This document shows, piece by piece, positions 8,205 to 16,589 of a stretch of 64,000 nucleotides of DNA. How positions within the stretch are numbered: the first letter of the stretch is position 1; each line of letters opens with the position of its first letter. The notes below the pieces were generated by a model. The model ran no database searches. It was given only the letters and a program-made list of their open reading frames with translations, and was not told the DNA's origin. Both the position numbers and the translations under genes were made by a program. Source of the DNA: Williamsia muralis NBRC 105860 (GTDB taxonomy: Bacteria > Actinomycetota > Actinomycetes > Mycobacteriales > Mycobacteriaceae). The stretch covers positions 248,001-312,000 of the forward strand of contig NZ_BDAP01000005.1 in NCBI RefSeq assembly GCF_001598915.1, written 5' to 3'.

Positions 8205-9005
8205 GTGAATTCAGTTGCGCCCGAGAACGATTCCGACCACCGGCCACTGTCCGAGCAGATCGTCCTGGTGACCGGCGGGGCCCGTGGACTCGGCGCCGCC
8301 ATCACCCGGGCGTTCGCCCTCCAGGGCGCGCGTGTGGTCATCAACTTCCACCGCAGCCAGGCGGCCGCCGACGCGCTCGCCGACGAACTGGGGGCCGGCC
8401 GATGCCTGGCCGTGCAGGCAGATGTCACCGATCGGAACGCCGTGCTGGACATGTTCGCAACCGCCCGTGCGCATTTCGGAGCTCCCGTCACCACCGTGAT
8501 CAACAACGCGCTGATCGATTTCTCGTTCAACGGCGATGCACGGCCGGCAGTCGACGCCATCGAATGGCAGGCGTTCGACGCCCAACTACGGGGCAGTGTT
8601 GCAGGCGCCCTGCACACCACACAGGCAGCTCTGCCCGGGATGCGCGAGGCGGGATTCGGCCGGATCGTCACCATCGGGACCAACCTCGTCCAGAACCCCG
8701 TTGTGCCCTACCACGACTACACCGCGGCCAAGGCTGCACTGCTCGCGTTGACGCGGACTTTGTCGGCCGATCTCGGACCCGAGTCGATCACCGTCAACAT
8801 GGTGTCCGGTGGCCTGCTGCGAACCACCGACGCCAGCGCCGCCACCCCCGAGGCGGTGTTCGATCTCATCGCCCAGAGCACGCCTCTGCGACGGGTCACC
8901 ACTCCCGCCGAGTTCGCCGACGCGGTTCTGTTCTTCGCGTCACCGTGGGCACGGGCGGTGACCGGTCAGAACCTGGTGGTCGACGGTGGCCTCGTCAAGG
9001 ATTGA
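8205..9005 (+). CDS. Short-chain dehydrogenase/reductase under TPP control
   Basis: This 266-residue NAD(P)-dependent SDR resembles 3-oxoacyl-ACP reductases. The cofactor loop is TGGARGLGAA; NNAL replaces the usual NNAG; the active site reads YHDYTAAKAA with Tyr and Lys four apart; the C-terminal GQNLVVDGG is typical. ATG 8196 would sit directly on the ribosome site, whereas GTG 8205 has GGAGGG nine bases upstream, so 8205 is chosen. The TPP riboswitch implies a role in thiamine synthesis, salvage or a thiamine-linked reaction. From memory, comparative work on thiamine regulons named a TPP-regulated SDR oarX; this may be its counterpart. The substrate is unknown. Confidence 0.88.
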   Translation: MNSVAPENDSDHRPLSEQIVLVTGGARGLGAAITRAFALQGARVVINFHRSQAAADALADELGAGRCLAVQADVTDRNAVLDMFATARAHFGAPVTTVINNALIDFSFNGDARPAVDAIEWQAFDAQLRGSVAGALHTTQAALPGMREAGFGRIVTIGTNLVQNPVVPYHDYTAAKAALLALTRTLSADLGPESITVNMVSGGLLRTTDASAATPEAVFDLIAQSTPLRRVTTPAEFADAVLFFASPWARAVTGQNLVVDGGLVKD

Positions 9006-9030
9006 GGCACCGCCCCCTCCCGTCGAGCGG

Positions 9031-10443
<1,413 letters not shown>

Positions 10444-10953
10444 CTAATGCCCCGCGTGATCGAGCTGCCCCTCACCTCGGAACGCCTCGATGGCCAGCCA
10501 CTTGTTCAGGTTGTGCCGGGCGTCGGCGAGCGCGTCGTGGGCGTCGTCCGGAACCGGAGGCAATTCGGGACGGCCGCTCAATTCCCAGTGTTGGCGCAGC
10601 TCACGGGTGTACCTCGGCATCGACCGGGGCAGGGCGGTCATCGGTCCCCACAATTGGCAGAGCACCACGTGGTCGTAGGCGCCCACCCAGGCCCACAGCT
10701 CGATGCGGCCTTCCCCGGCGGTCAGGAACTCCAGCAGGTCGTCCCGGATGCGCGCGCGGCTACGGTATGCCTTGGACGCCGGCGACGGCAGCTTCGGCAG
10801 AACCTGTGCGCGAACCCACTGGCCGGCCCGGTCGGGATCGAACTCGGTGGACACCGCGTAGAACTCACGTCCGTCCTCGGCGACGACCCCGATCGACACC
10901 AATTCGATCGTTCGTCCGTCCTCGATGAACTCGCAGTCGTAGAAATAACGCAC
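10444..10953 (-). CDS. DEDDh 3'-5' exoribonuclease, Rv2179c family
   Basis: This 169-residue protein opens with RYFYDCEFIEDG, giving the first Asp-x-Glu metal pair, followed by AWVGAYDHVVL (second Asp) and HDALADARHN (His and last Asp). This is the DEDDh exonuclease layout. The family member from M. tuberculosis, Rv2179c, is from memory an exoribonuclease. It lies seven bases after the acyltransferase gene and 12 before aroG, suggesting one transcript. The RNA substrate is unknown. Confidence 0.85.
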   Translation of the reverse strand: MRYFYDCEFIEDGRTIELVSIGVVAEDGREFYAVSTEFDPDRAGQWVRAQVLPKLPSPASKAYRSRARIRDDLLEFLTAGEGRIELWAWVGAYDHVVLCQLWGPMTALPRSMPRYTRELRQHWELSGRPELPPVPDDAHDALADARHNLNKWLAIEAFRGEGQLDHAGH

Positions 10954-10960
10954 CGGCGGC

Positions 10961-11668
10961 TCAGGCGGCCGGCGATGTGTTGGTGGCGGGTGGCTGCCCC
11001 TGCTCCTTGAGCGAGGCGGCGTACACGTCCACGTATTGCTGGCCGCTCAGGTGCATCAACTCGTACATGATCTCGTCGGTGACGGCGCGCTCGATGAAAC
11101 GGTTGCCCTCCATCCCCTCGTAACGACTGAAGTCGAGGGGCTTGCCGATCTTGACGGTGATGCGTCCGAACCGCGGGATCGTTGTCCCGGGCGGGTTGAG
11201 TTCGCTCGTGCCGATCATGGCCACGGGGATCACCGGGACACCGCATTCCATCGCGATCCGCGCGAGGCCGGTCTTGCCCTTGTAGAGTCGCCCGTCCGGC
11301 GACCGGGTTCCCTCCGGATACATCGCCATCAGGTCGCCGGTGTCGAGTTTGCGTTTGGCGGCCGTCAGGGCTCCGGCCGCGGCGTCGGCACCGGTGCGGT
11401 CGATGGGGATCTGACTCGAGGCGTTGAAGAACCACCGCTGGAAGGCGCCCTTGGCGCCCGTTCCGGTGAAGTACTCGCTCTTGGCGAGGAAGTACATCCG
11501 CCGCGGCACCATCAGCGGCAGATAGAAACTGTCGACCACCGCAAGATGATTACTCGCCAGGATCGCCGGGCCCTTGGCCGGAAGGTTCTCCAGCCCTTCG
11601 ACTTTGGGGCGCCCCAGCACTCGCAGCGCCGGCCCCATCAGGACGTATTTGAAGACCCAGTACCACAT
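10961..11668 (-). CDS. 1-acylglycerol-3-phosphate acyltransferase (PlsC family)
   Basis: This 235-residue protein has the acyltransferase signature NHLAVVDSFYLPL (NHx4D) near residue 40 and the second block MYPEGTRSPDGRLYKGKTGLARIA. It is the usual size for PlsC-type enzymes, which add the second acyl chain to lysophosphatidate or a related lysolipid at the membrane. It corresponds in place to Rv2182c. The Ala/Pro-rich tail is unremarkable. The exact lysolipid acceptor is uncertain. Confidence 0.88.
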   Translation of the reverse strand: MWYWVFKYVLMGPALRVLGRPKVEGLENLPAKGPAILASNHLAVVDSFYLPLMVPRRMYFLAKSEYFTGTGAKGAFQRWFFNASSQIPIDRTGADAAAGALTAAKRKLDTGDLMAMYPEGTRSPDGRLYKGKTGLARIAMECGVPVIPVAMIGTSELNPPGTTIPRFGRITVKIGKPLDFSRYEGMEGNRFIERAVTDEIMYELMHLSGQQYVDVYAASLKEQGQPPATNTSPAA

Positions 11669-11758
11669 GTCTTCCCACTCTCCGACGAATCACTTCCGAC
11701 CGCCACTGTCACCGACACCACATACGCACAAAACCTTACCCACCCCGCTGCGGTGGCG

Positions 11759-12751
11759 TCAGCGCCTGGCCTCGGTCCTCGCGATCTGGGCTGCGCCGAT
11801 CATCCCGGCCGCCTCGCCCAGTTGGGTCCCGCGGATTCGCGCCATCCTCCGGTGTCCGGCACCGGTGAGCAACGCCGAGTAGTGTTCGCGCGCCTCGTCC
11901 AGGAACAGACCCGAGGACGAACCGACACCGCCTGCGAGTACCACCAGGTCGGGGTCGAACACGTCACAACACATCGCCAGACCCAGTCCCAGCCAACGGG
12001 CGAACTCGGCGAACGCTGCCAGCGCCAGCGCATCACCTTCGTGCGCCGCCGCCGCTATCCGCCGTCCGGTCAGCGAGCCGGGGTCGTCCGCGATGTCGCG
12101 GGCGAGTTTGCTGTTCCACATCCCGCCGTCGGCGATCAGCTCGACCACCGTGTCGACCAGAGCCGTTCCGCTGCAATACCTTTCCCAACACCCGAACTTG
12201 CCGCACGAGCATGGCCTGCCGTCGGGCATCACCCGCAGATGGCCGAGTTCGGGGGCGACACCGAAGCTGCCGCGGTAGATCTCGCCGTCGAGCAGCAACC
12301 CCGCTCCGATGCCTGTGCCGATCGCGATGACCAGCGTGTTGTGACCTCGCGCGGCTGCGCCGAAGTGATACTCGGCGACTGCGGCGGCGTTGGCGTCGTG
12401 TTCGCAGACCACCGGCAGTCCGATCCTGCGCGACATCTCCTCGGCCACACGCGCCTCGCGCCAGGGCAGATGAGGCGAGAAGCGGATGACCTGACGATCG
12501 CTGGTGAGGAACCCGGCGACGGCGAGACCCACCCCGATGACGTCCCAGCGTGCGGTCAGTTCGGCGACGGTGCGGTCGAGGCAGGTCTCGAGCGCGGACA
12601 CCGTCGTGGGGGTCTGAGCCCGTACCGTGTCGTGCACCTGTCCCTGCTCGTCGACGATCGCGGCACGGATGCTGGTGCCGCCGATGTCGATACCGATCGC
12701 CATGTCCCCGCGCTGCCCTTGTCGGTTCGGCGTGGACTCGTGGGCACTCAC
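11759..12751 (-). CDS. ROK-family sugar kinase, probably glucokinase
   Basis: A 330-residue ROK kinase. Visible features are the ATP phosphate loop AIGIDIGGTSIRAAI, catalytic Asp in EHDANAAAVAEYHFGA, IAIGTGIGAG, the ELGH motif and the structural zinc site CSCGKFGCWERYCSG. Such proteins phosphorylate glucose or a related hexose in the cytoplasm. The GTG start at 12751 overlaps the stop of the preceding minus-strand gene as GTGA, indicating coupling. The ORF also has an internal ATG 16 codons in (GDMAIGIDIGG) that could be the true start. Sugar specificity is inferred from family only. Confidence 0.88.
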   Translation of the reverse strand: MSAHESTPNRQGQRGDMAIGIDIGGTSIRAAIVDEQGQVHDTVRAQTPTTVSALETCLDRTVAELTARWDVIGVGLAVAGFLTSDRQVIRFSPHLPWREARVAEEMSRRIGLPVVCEHDANAAAVAEYHFGAAARGHNTLVIAIGTGIGAGLLLDGEIYRGSFGVAPELGHLRVMPDGRPCSCGKFGCWERYCSGTALVDTVVELIADGGMWNSKLARDIADDPGSLTGRRIAAAAHEGDALALAAFAEFARWLGLGLAMCCDVFDPDLVVLAGGVGSSSGLFLDEAREHYSALLTGAGHRRMARIRGTQLGEAAGMIGAAQIARTEARR

Positions 12752-13194
12752 GGATCACCCCGCGGGACGTCCCCCACCGGCTCGAACAGCACGGTGATGG
12801 GCTGATAGCCGGCGTCACGGGCACTCGTGCCGGCCGGACGGTGCGGCCCGGGTTCCGGACGCGCCCCGATGACCTGCTCCAGCGCCTGCTGAACCGCCTC
12901 GAGGATGGCGATCAGCTGACTGAGCAGCTGCCACAACAGATCCCCGGCCTCGTCGATGATCGTGTCGAACGCCAAGCGGGCCTGACCGGCGAAGTCGGTT
13001 GCCACGAACGAGGCGCCGTCCCCCGTCGCGCCGGCCGCCCGTCTCGCCGCCGCCCCGTTCTCGTCGAGCAGCACGGACGCGAAGTGGTCGACTCGCTCGA
13101 GGACACCGAGGACGAGGGTGCGCCAGGCCTCGGCTTCGCTACCTGACCGGGCGCCGCCGGGCCCACCTGCGGCCCTGCCCTGCTCGTCGCTCAC
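12748..13194 (-). CDS. Hypothetical protein, helical core
   Basis: I do not recognise this roughly 148-residue protein. It has a Gly/Ala-rich N terminus and an amphipathic helical middle (WRTLVLGVLERVDHFASVLL, then LLWQLLSQLIAILEAVQQALEQVIG). The tail is Pro/Gly-rich and includes ITVLFEPVGDVPRGDP. No signal peptide or convincing membrane span is seen. GTG 13194 has AGAAGG five bases upstream; ATG 13227 is an alternative without a clear ribosome site. It is coupled by a four-base overlap to the ROK kinase and follows the ArsA-like ATPase, so it may belong to that operon. Confidence 0.65.
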   Translation of the reverse strand: MSDEQGRAAGGPGGARSGSEAEAWRTLVLGVLERVDHFASVLLDENGAAARRAAGATGDGASFVATDFAGQARLAFDTIIDEAGDLLWQLLSQLIAILEAVQQALEQVIGARPEPGPHRPAGTSARDAGYQPITVLFEPVGDVPRGDP

Positions 13195-13265
13195 GCCGGC
13201 CTTCTCTCGTTCGACTGCTTGCGCCATCGGACACTCTCGCGGTGCCCGCCATTCTTACTCATCTG

Positions 13266-14522
13266 TCAGTTCTGCGGCCACACATCGGGGTCCGGCCGAA
13301 AGCGTACGGTGAGGTCGCCGGCGTCCCAGAATGCGCCCAGGACGACGCAGCGCCGCAAGACCGACGGCAACCGTATCCGCTGCCGCACCCCGCTCACGGT
13401 GATCATCAAATCGTCGCCGCTGCGGCCGAGCTGCAGTCCCGACGGGTCGGGAAGCGACTGCGTCCACGTCATCCGATAGACCGAATCGAGTCCGGCCCCG
13501 GACTCGCGTTCGACCCGCGCGGCCCGTGGACCCACCGCCGCCATCTGTCCCCCGGACAGATCGACGCCGAGCTTGCGCAACGACAGGACCGAATCGATCG
13601 GCCCGGACAGCCACGGCACGCACACCACTTCGGCCTCGTCCTTGGTCGCCCGCAGATGATCGAGCGCCGCCGACTGGGCAGCGATCTGATGGTCGAGCCA
13701 CGAAGAACCGCCGGGCGCGTCCGCTGTGTGCGCGTCGACCGACAACACCTCGGGCAGAACACGATTGGCCAAGATGGTCGACACCGGCAGCCCCATCACC
13801 TGCAAGACGGCTCGGGCACGGTCCAGTGAGGCCGCACCGTTGCGGTCGACCCCGACCACCACGTGGACGTGAACACCGGACGCGTCGAACAGCAGCTCGT
13901 CGACGTCCGCGCAATCGCGCACCAGGGCATCGACCATCCCCACGACGCGGGCGATACGTGCGTTGTCCGCTGCGGCCGCCAGGCGCCGGTGACGCGGCCA
14001 CAACCTCTCGATCATGTCGGCCACCATCTGCGGAACCCGCATGAGCTCGAAGGGATCGACACCACCGGACATGTCGATCACCACCTGCGCCCATTCACCT
14101 GACGCGGCCTCATCGCGAATCCGGCGCAGTGCCAGCAACGATTCGACTCCGGGCATCCCGAGGATCTCCTCGGGGTCCAGGCCGGACACCACCGCGCCGG
14201 CCCCGGGCACACCCGTACCGGTCAGTTCCCCGGCGGTCAGCGCAGAACGCACCGAACCCCACATCTGCGAGACCATCGCCAATGTGTCCAGTTCGAGTAT
14301 GTCCACCTGTTGCGAGGCAGGGACAGGCTCGCCCGGAGAAGCGAACACGCCAAAGATCGCCGAGACGTCACGGAAGCGGCCGAGTGACACCAGAAGCGTC
14401 TTCCCGCGTCGTCCGGACCCGCTGTGGTGCTGCGGCAGGCCGACGGCACCGGCGGCGGCAACCGTCGACGTTCCGGCACCACCCGGCCCGAGAACGAGGT
14501 GGATGGGCGCTAGATCGATCAG
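13266..14522 (-). CDS. ArsA-like ATPase with degenerate P-loop and probable CTG start
   Basis: The frame from GTG 14390 lacks the nucleotide-binding N terminus. Reading further upstream in frame to CTG 14522 adds 44 codons, including LVLGPGGAGTSTVAAAGAVG, clearly the Walker A region of an ArsA/GET3-type ATPase. No ATG, GTG or TTG lies between the in-frame stop near 14580 and 14390. CTG 14522 overlaps the preceding TGA as CTGA, the same four-base spacing as the neighbours. The loop is GPGGAGTST where GKGGVGKT is usual, so both lysines are missing. Later ArsA-like stretches include VVIDMSGGVDPFELMRVP. Total about 418 residues; position matches Rv2184c. Confidence 0.75.
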   Translation of the reverse strand: MIDLAPIHLVLGPGGAGTSTVAAAGAVGLPQHHSGSGRRGKTLLVSLGRFRDVSAIFGVFASPGEPVPASQQVDILELDTLAMVSQMWGSVRSALTAGELTGTGVPGAGAVVSGLDPEEILGMPGVESLLALRRIRDEAASGEWAQVVIDMSGGVDPFELMRVPQMVADMIERLWPRHRRLAAAADNARIARVVGMVDALVRDCADVDELLFDASGVHVHVVVGVDRNGAASLDRARAVLQVMGLPVSTILANRVLPEVLSVDAHTADAPGGSSWLDHQIAAQSAALDHLRATKDEAEVVCVPWLSGPIDSVLSLRKLGVDLSGGQMAAVGPRAARVERESGAGLDSVYRMTWTQSLPDPSGLQLGRSGDDLMITVSGVRQRIRLPSVLRRCVVLGAFWDAGDLTVRFRPDPDVWPQN

Positions 14523-14956
14523 TCTTCGACTCTCTTCTTCAGTTCTTTCAGGGCCGCGTCGGTGATGGCCTTCTCAGCCCGCCGCTTGAGCTGGCCGATC
14601 ATCGGTATCGACAGGTCCACGGTCAGTTCGTAGGTGACCTTCGTCGACCCGGGTGCCTGCTGCACCAACCGGTAACTACCGTGCTGCGCGGTCTGCAGAT
14701 CGCTGCTGACCAGGTCCCAGCTCACAGAGTGCCCATCGGCGGCCCATTCGTAACTCAATTCGTAGGTGTCCTTGAGGACGCCGGCATCGAGCACGAACCG
14801 AACCTGCTTCGCGCGGCCTCCGGGGCCTGGGACGGTCACCTCCACCTTGCGCGCCGCCGAAACCCACCGCGGGTACTGCTCGAAATCTGCGATGACCGCC
14901 ATGATGTCGGCTGCGTCTGCGTTGATCACGATGGATTGTTCGGTGCGGTCGGTCAT
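14519..14956 (-). CDS. SRPBCC/polyketide-cyclase family protein (Rv2185c-like)
   Basis: A 145-residue START-like fold protein beginning MTDRTEQSIVINADAADIM, with the family segment FEQYPRWVSAARKVEV and a C-terminal amphipathic helix (MIGQLKRRAEKAITDAALKELKKRVED region). These proteins bind hydrophobic ligands in a deep cavity. The ATG at 14956 overlaps the stop of the next upstream gene (ATGA), and its stop overlaps the CTG of the ATPase gene. Longer in-frame extensions are antisense-like and unneeded. The ligand is unknown. Matches Rv2185c (TB16.3) by position and length as I recall. Confidence 0.85.
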   Translation of the reverse strand: MTDRTEQSIVINADAADIMAVIADFEQYPRWVSAARKVEVTVPGPGGRAKQVRFVLDAGVLKDTYELSYEWAADGHSVSWDLVSSDLQTAQHGSYRLVQQAPGSTKVTYELTVDLSIPMIGQLKRRAEKAITDAALKELKKRVED

Positions 14957-15372
14957 CGTGAACCTCCCGCGGCCGGTGCGCCGGCTGCCGGTCCGCCGAC
15001 GTGACGGGATTGCTCGAGGCGGTCTTTCACCTCGAACGACATGACGCGACCGGCCACCCGGCGCCGGTGGTTCATCCGCGCCAGCTCGGTCCCGCGCGCT
15101 CTCGGCTCGGACGGGAGCGTCCCGGTCGGCTCCGCGTGCAGGAAATAGTGCAGCACGAAGCCGTCGAGCACCCGCTCGAGCCACAGCTCGGTCGTCCCCT
15201 CGACGGGGCCCGACACCTTCCAGCGCACACCTTGCTCTTTTCGGTCCTGAACCACGGTCAGCCGCAGATCAGGCCACCATCGGCGCCAATTGGCGCGGTC
15301 GGCGATCACCGCGGTCGCCGACTCGGGCGGCGCCGCGATGAAGGTTTGGTCGGCAACCTGGATACTGGTCAC
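14953..15372 (-). CDS. Second SRPBCC-type protein (Rv2186c-like)
   Basis: A 139-residue protein starting at GTG 15372 (TSIQVADQTFIAAPPESATAVI), with ANWRRWWPDLRLTVV and WLERVLDGFVLHYFLHAE, consistent with a polyketide-cyclase/START-like barrel. The tail is Arg/Gly/Ala-rich (MNHRRRVAGRVMSFEVKDRLEQ). It is first in a chain of three four-base overlaps leading through the other SRPBCC protein to the ArsA-like ATPase, which suggests a functional unit. The function is unknown. Confidence 0.8.
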   Translation of the reverse strand: MTSIQVADQTFIAAPPESATAVIADRANWRRWWPDLRLTVVQDRKEQGVRWKVSGPVEGTTELWLERVLDGFVLHYFLHAEPTGTLPSEPRARGTELARMNHRRRVAGRVMSFEVKDRLEQSRHVGGPAAGAPAAGGSR

Positions 15373-15445
15373 CGCATTAGCTTCACATATCGGCGTGCCG
15401 GTCCGACCACAACCCTGCTTTGAGGGTCCGCAGCGCGGCAGGCGG

Positions 15446-16570
15446 TCACAGCAGCTGCCGGAGCCGGCCGGCCATGTGTTCCCACCGCCACCGCGACTGG
15501 ACCCAATCCCGTCCCGCAGCACCCATCGATGCGCACAGGTCCGGGTCTCCCAGCAGAGCTGTCAGGGCATCGGTGATCTCTCTGATCGACCGGCCGTCCA
15601 CGACCAGACCCGTTTCGCCCTGCTTCACCGTTTCCGGGGCGCCTCCCGACTCACCGGCGATCACCGGGATCCCCGACGCCGAGGCTTCCAGGTAGACGAT
15701 GCCGAGACCTTCGACATCCAGTCCCCGACCTCTGGTGCGCGCCGGCATCGCGAAGACATCCGCGATGTTGTGGTACGCGGCAAGCTCGTCGGCGGGTACC
15801 GAGCCGGTGAACAGAACGTGCTCGGCGACACCGACTTTGCGTGCCAGGTCCCGAAGCCGCTCGGCATCGGGGCCACCCCCGACGATCACCAACGTGGCGT
15901 CGCGGATCTCTGCACGGACCTCGGGCAACGCCCGGATCAACATGTCCTGCCCTTTGCGTGGGACCAGCCGGGACAGACACAGTATGGTCGGCGCGTCACC
16001 GAGCCCGTGCAATTGCCGAAGACGTTGTCGGGCAACGTCATCCGGCTTGAACCGTTCGGTGTCCACACCCGGCGGTAGGTGTTCGAGTGCCGCGCGGGGG
16101 CCGAATGCCGCACTGAAACGGTCACGCGTGTACTTGCTCACGTACGTGATCACGTCCGTGCCTCGGCCGATCACGCCGAGACCCTGCCGCGCCACCGGAA
16201 GCATCGACCAGCCGACCTCGTGCCCGTGCGTACTGGCGATCACACGCTGTGCGCCTGCGCGTCGCATGGCCGGACCGAGCACGGCCAGAGGAGCCGCCGC
16301 CCCGAACCAGACGGTGTCGACCTGATGCGCCCGAACCAGATCGGCTGCCCGCCGCGCAACCGCAGGCGTGGGCAACATCAACGTCGTGGGATGGCGGACG
16401 ACCTCGTAGCCCTGCTCCGCGTCGAACCGGATGTGGCTGTCTTCGCGCCATCGCGGCGCATAGACGACCACGTCGCCGGCGGGCAACCGCTCGACCAGGT
16501 TCTGCAAGTACGACTGGATACCCCCCTGCCGGGGCGGAAAGTCGTTGGTGACCAACAGCGTACGGTGCAT
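15446..16570 (-). CDS. pimB: Mannosyltransferase PimB (GDP-mannose-dependent, GT4)
   Basis: A 374-residue GT4 enzyme that adds the second mannose to phosphatidylinositol monomannoside using GDP-mannose on the cytoplasmic face. Motifs are LLVTNDFPPRQGGIQSYL at the N terminus, THGHEVGWSMLP, YVSKYTRDRF, CLSRLVPRKGQDMLIRALP and the donor-site EGLGIVYLEASASGIPVIAG with the E-x7-E spacing. ATG 16570 is preceded by TACGGT at six bases, a leaderless arrangement; upstream in-frame sequence reads as antisense of the next gene. Equivalent to Rv2188c. It probably feeds the lipomannan pathway completed by MptA at the left of the window. Confidence 0.93.
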   Translation of the reverse strand: MHRTLLVTNDFPPRQGGIQSYLQNLVERLPAGDVVVYAPRWREDSHIRFDAEQGYEVVRHPTTLMLPTPAVARRAADLVRAHQVDTVWFGAAAPLAVLGPAMRRAGAQRVIASTHGHEVGWSMLPVARQGLGVIGRGTDVITYVSKYTRDRFSAAFGPRAALEHLPPGVDTERFKPDDVARQRLRQLHGLGDAPTILCLSRLVPRKGQDMLIRALPEVRAEIRDATLVIVGGGPDAERLRDLARKVGVAEHVLFTGSVPADELAAYHNIADVFAMPARTRGRGLDVEGLGIVYLEASASGIPVIAGESGGAPETVKQGETGLVVDGRSIREITDALTALLGDPDLCASMGAAGRDWVQSRWRWEHMAGRLRQLL

Positions 16571-16589
16571 TGGCTCACCGTAGCGGCGA

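Noticed and set aside
11036-12805. 589-codon plus-strand frame opposite the acyltransferase and ROK kinase
   Set aside because: It is antisense to two genes with clear family motifs; the translation is His/Arg/Asp-rich with no recognisable domain, as expected for high-GC shadow frames.
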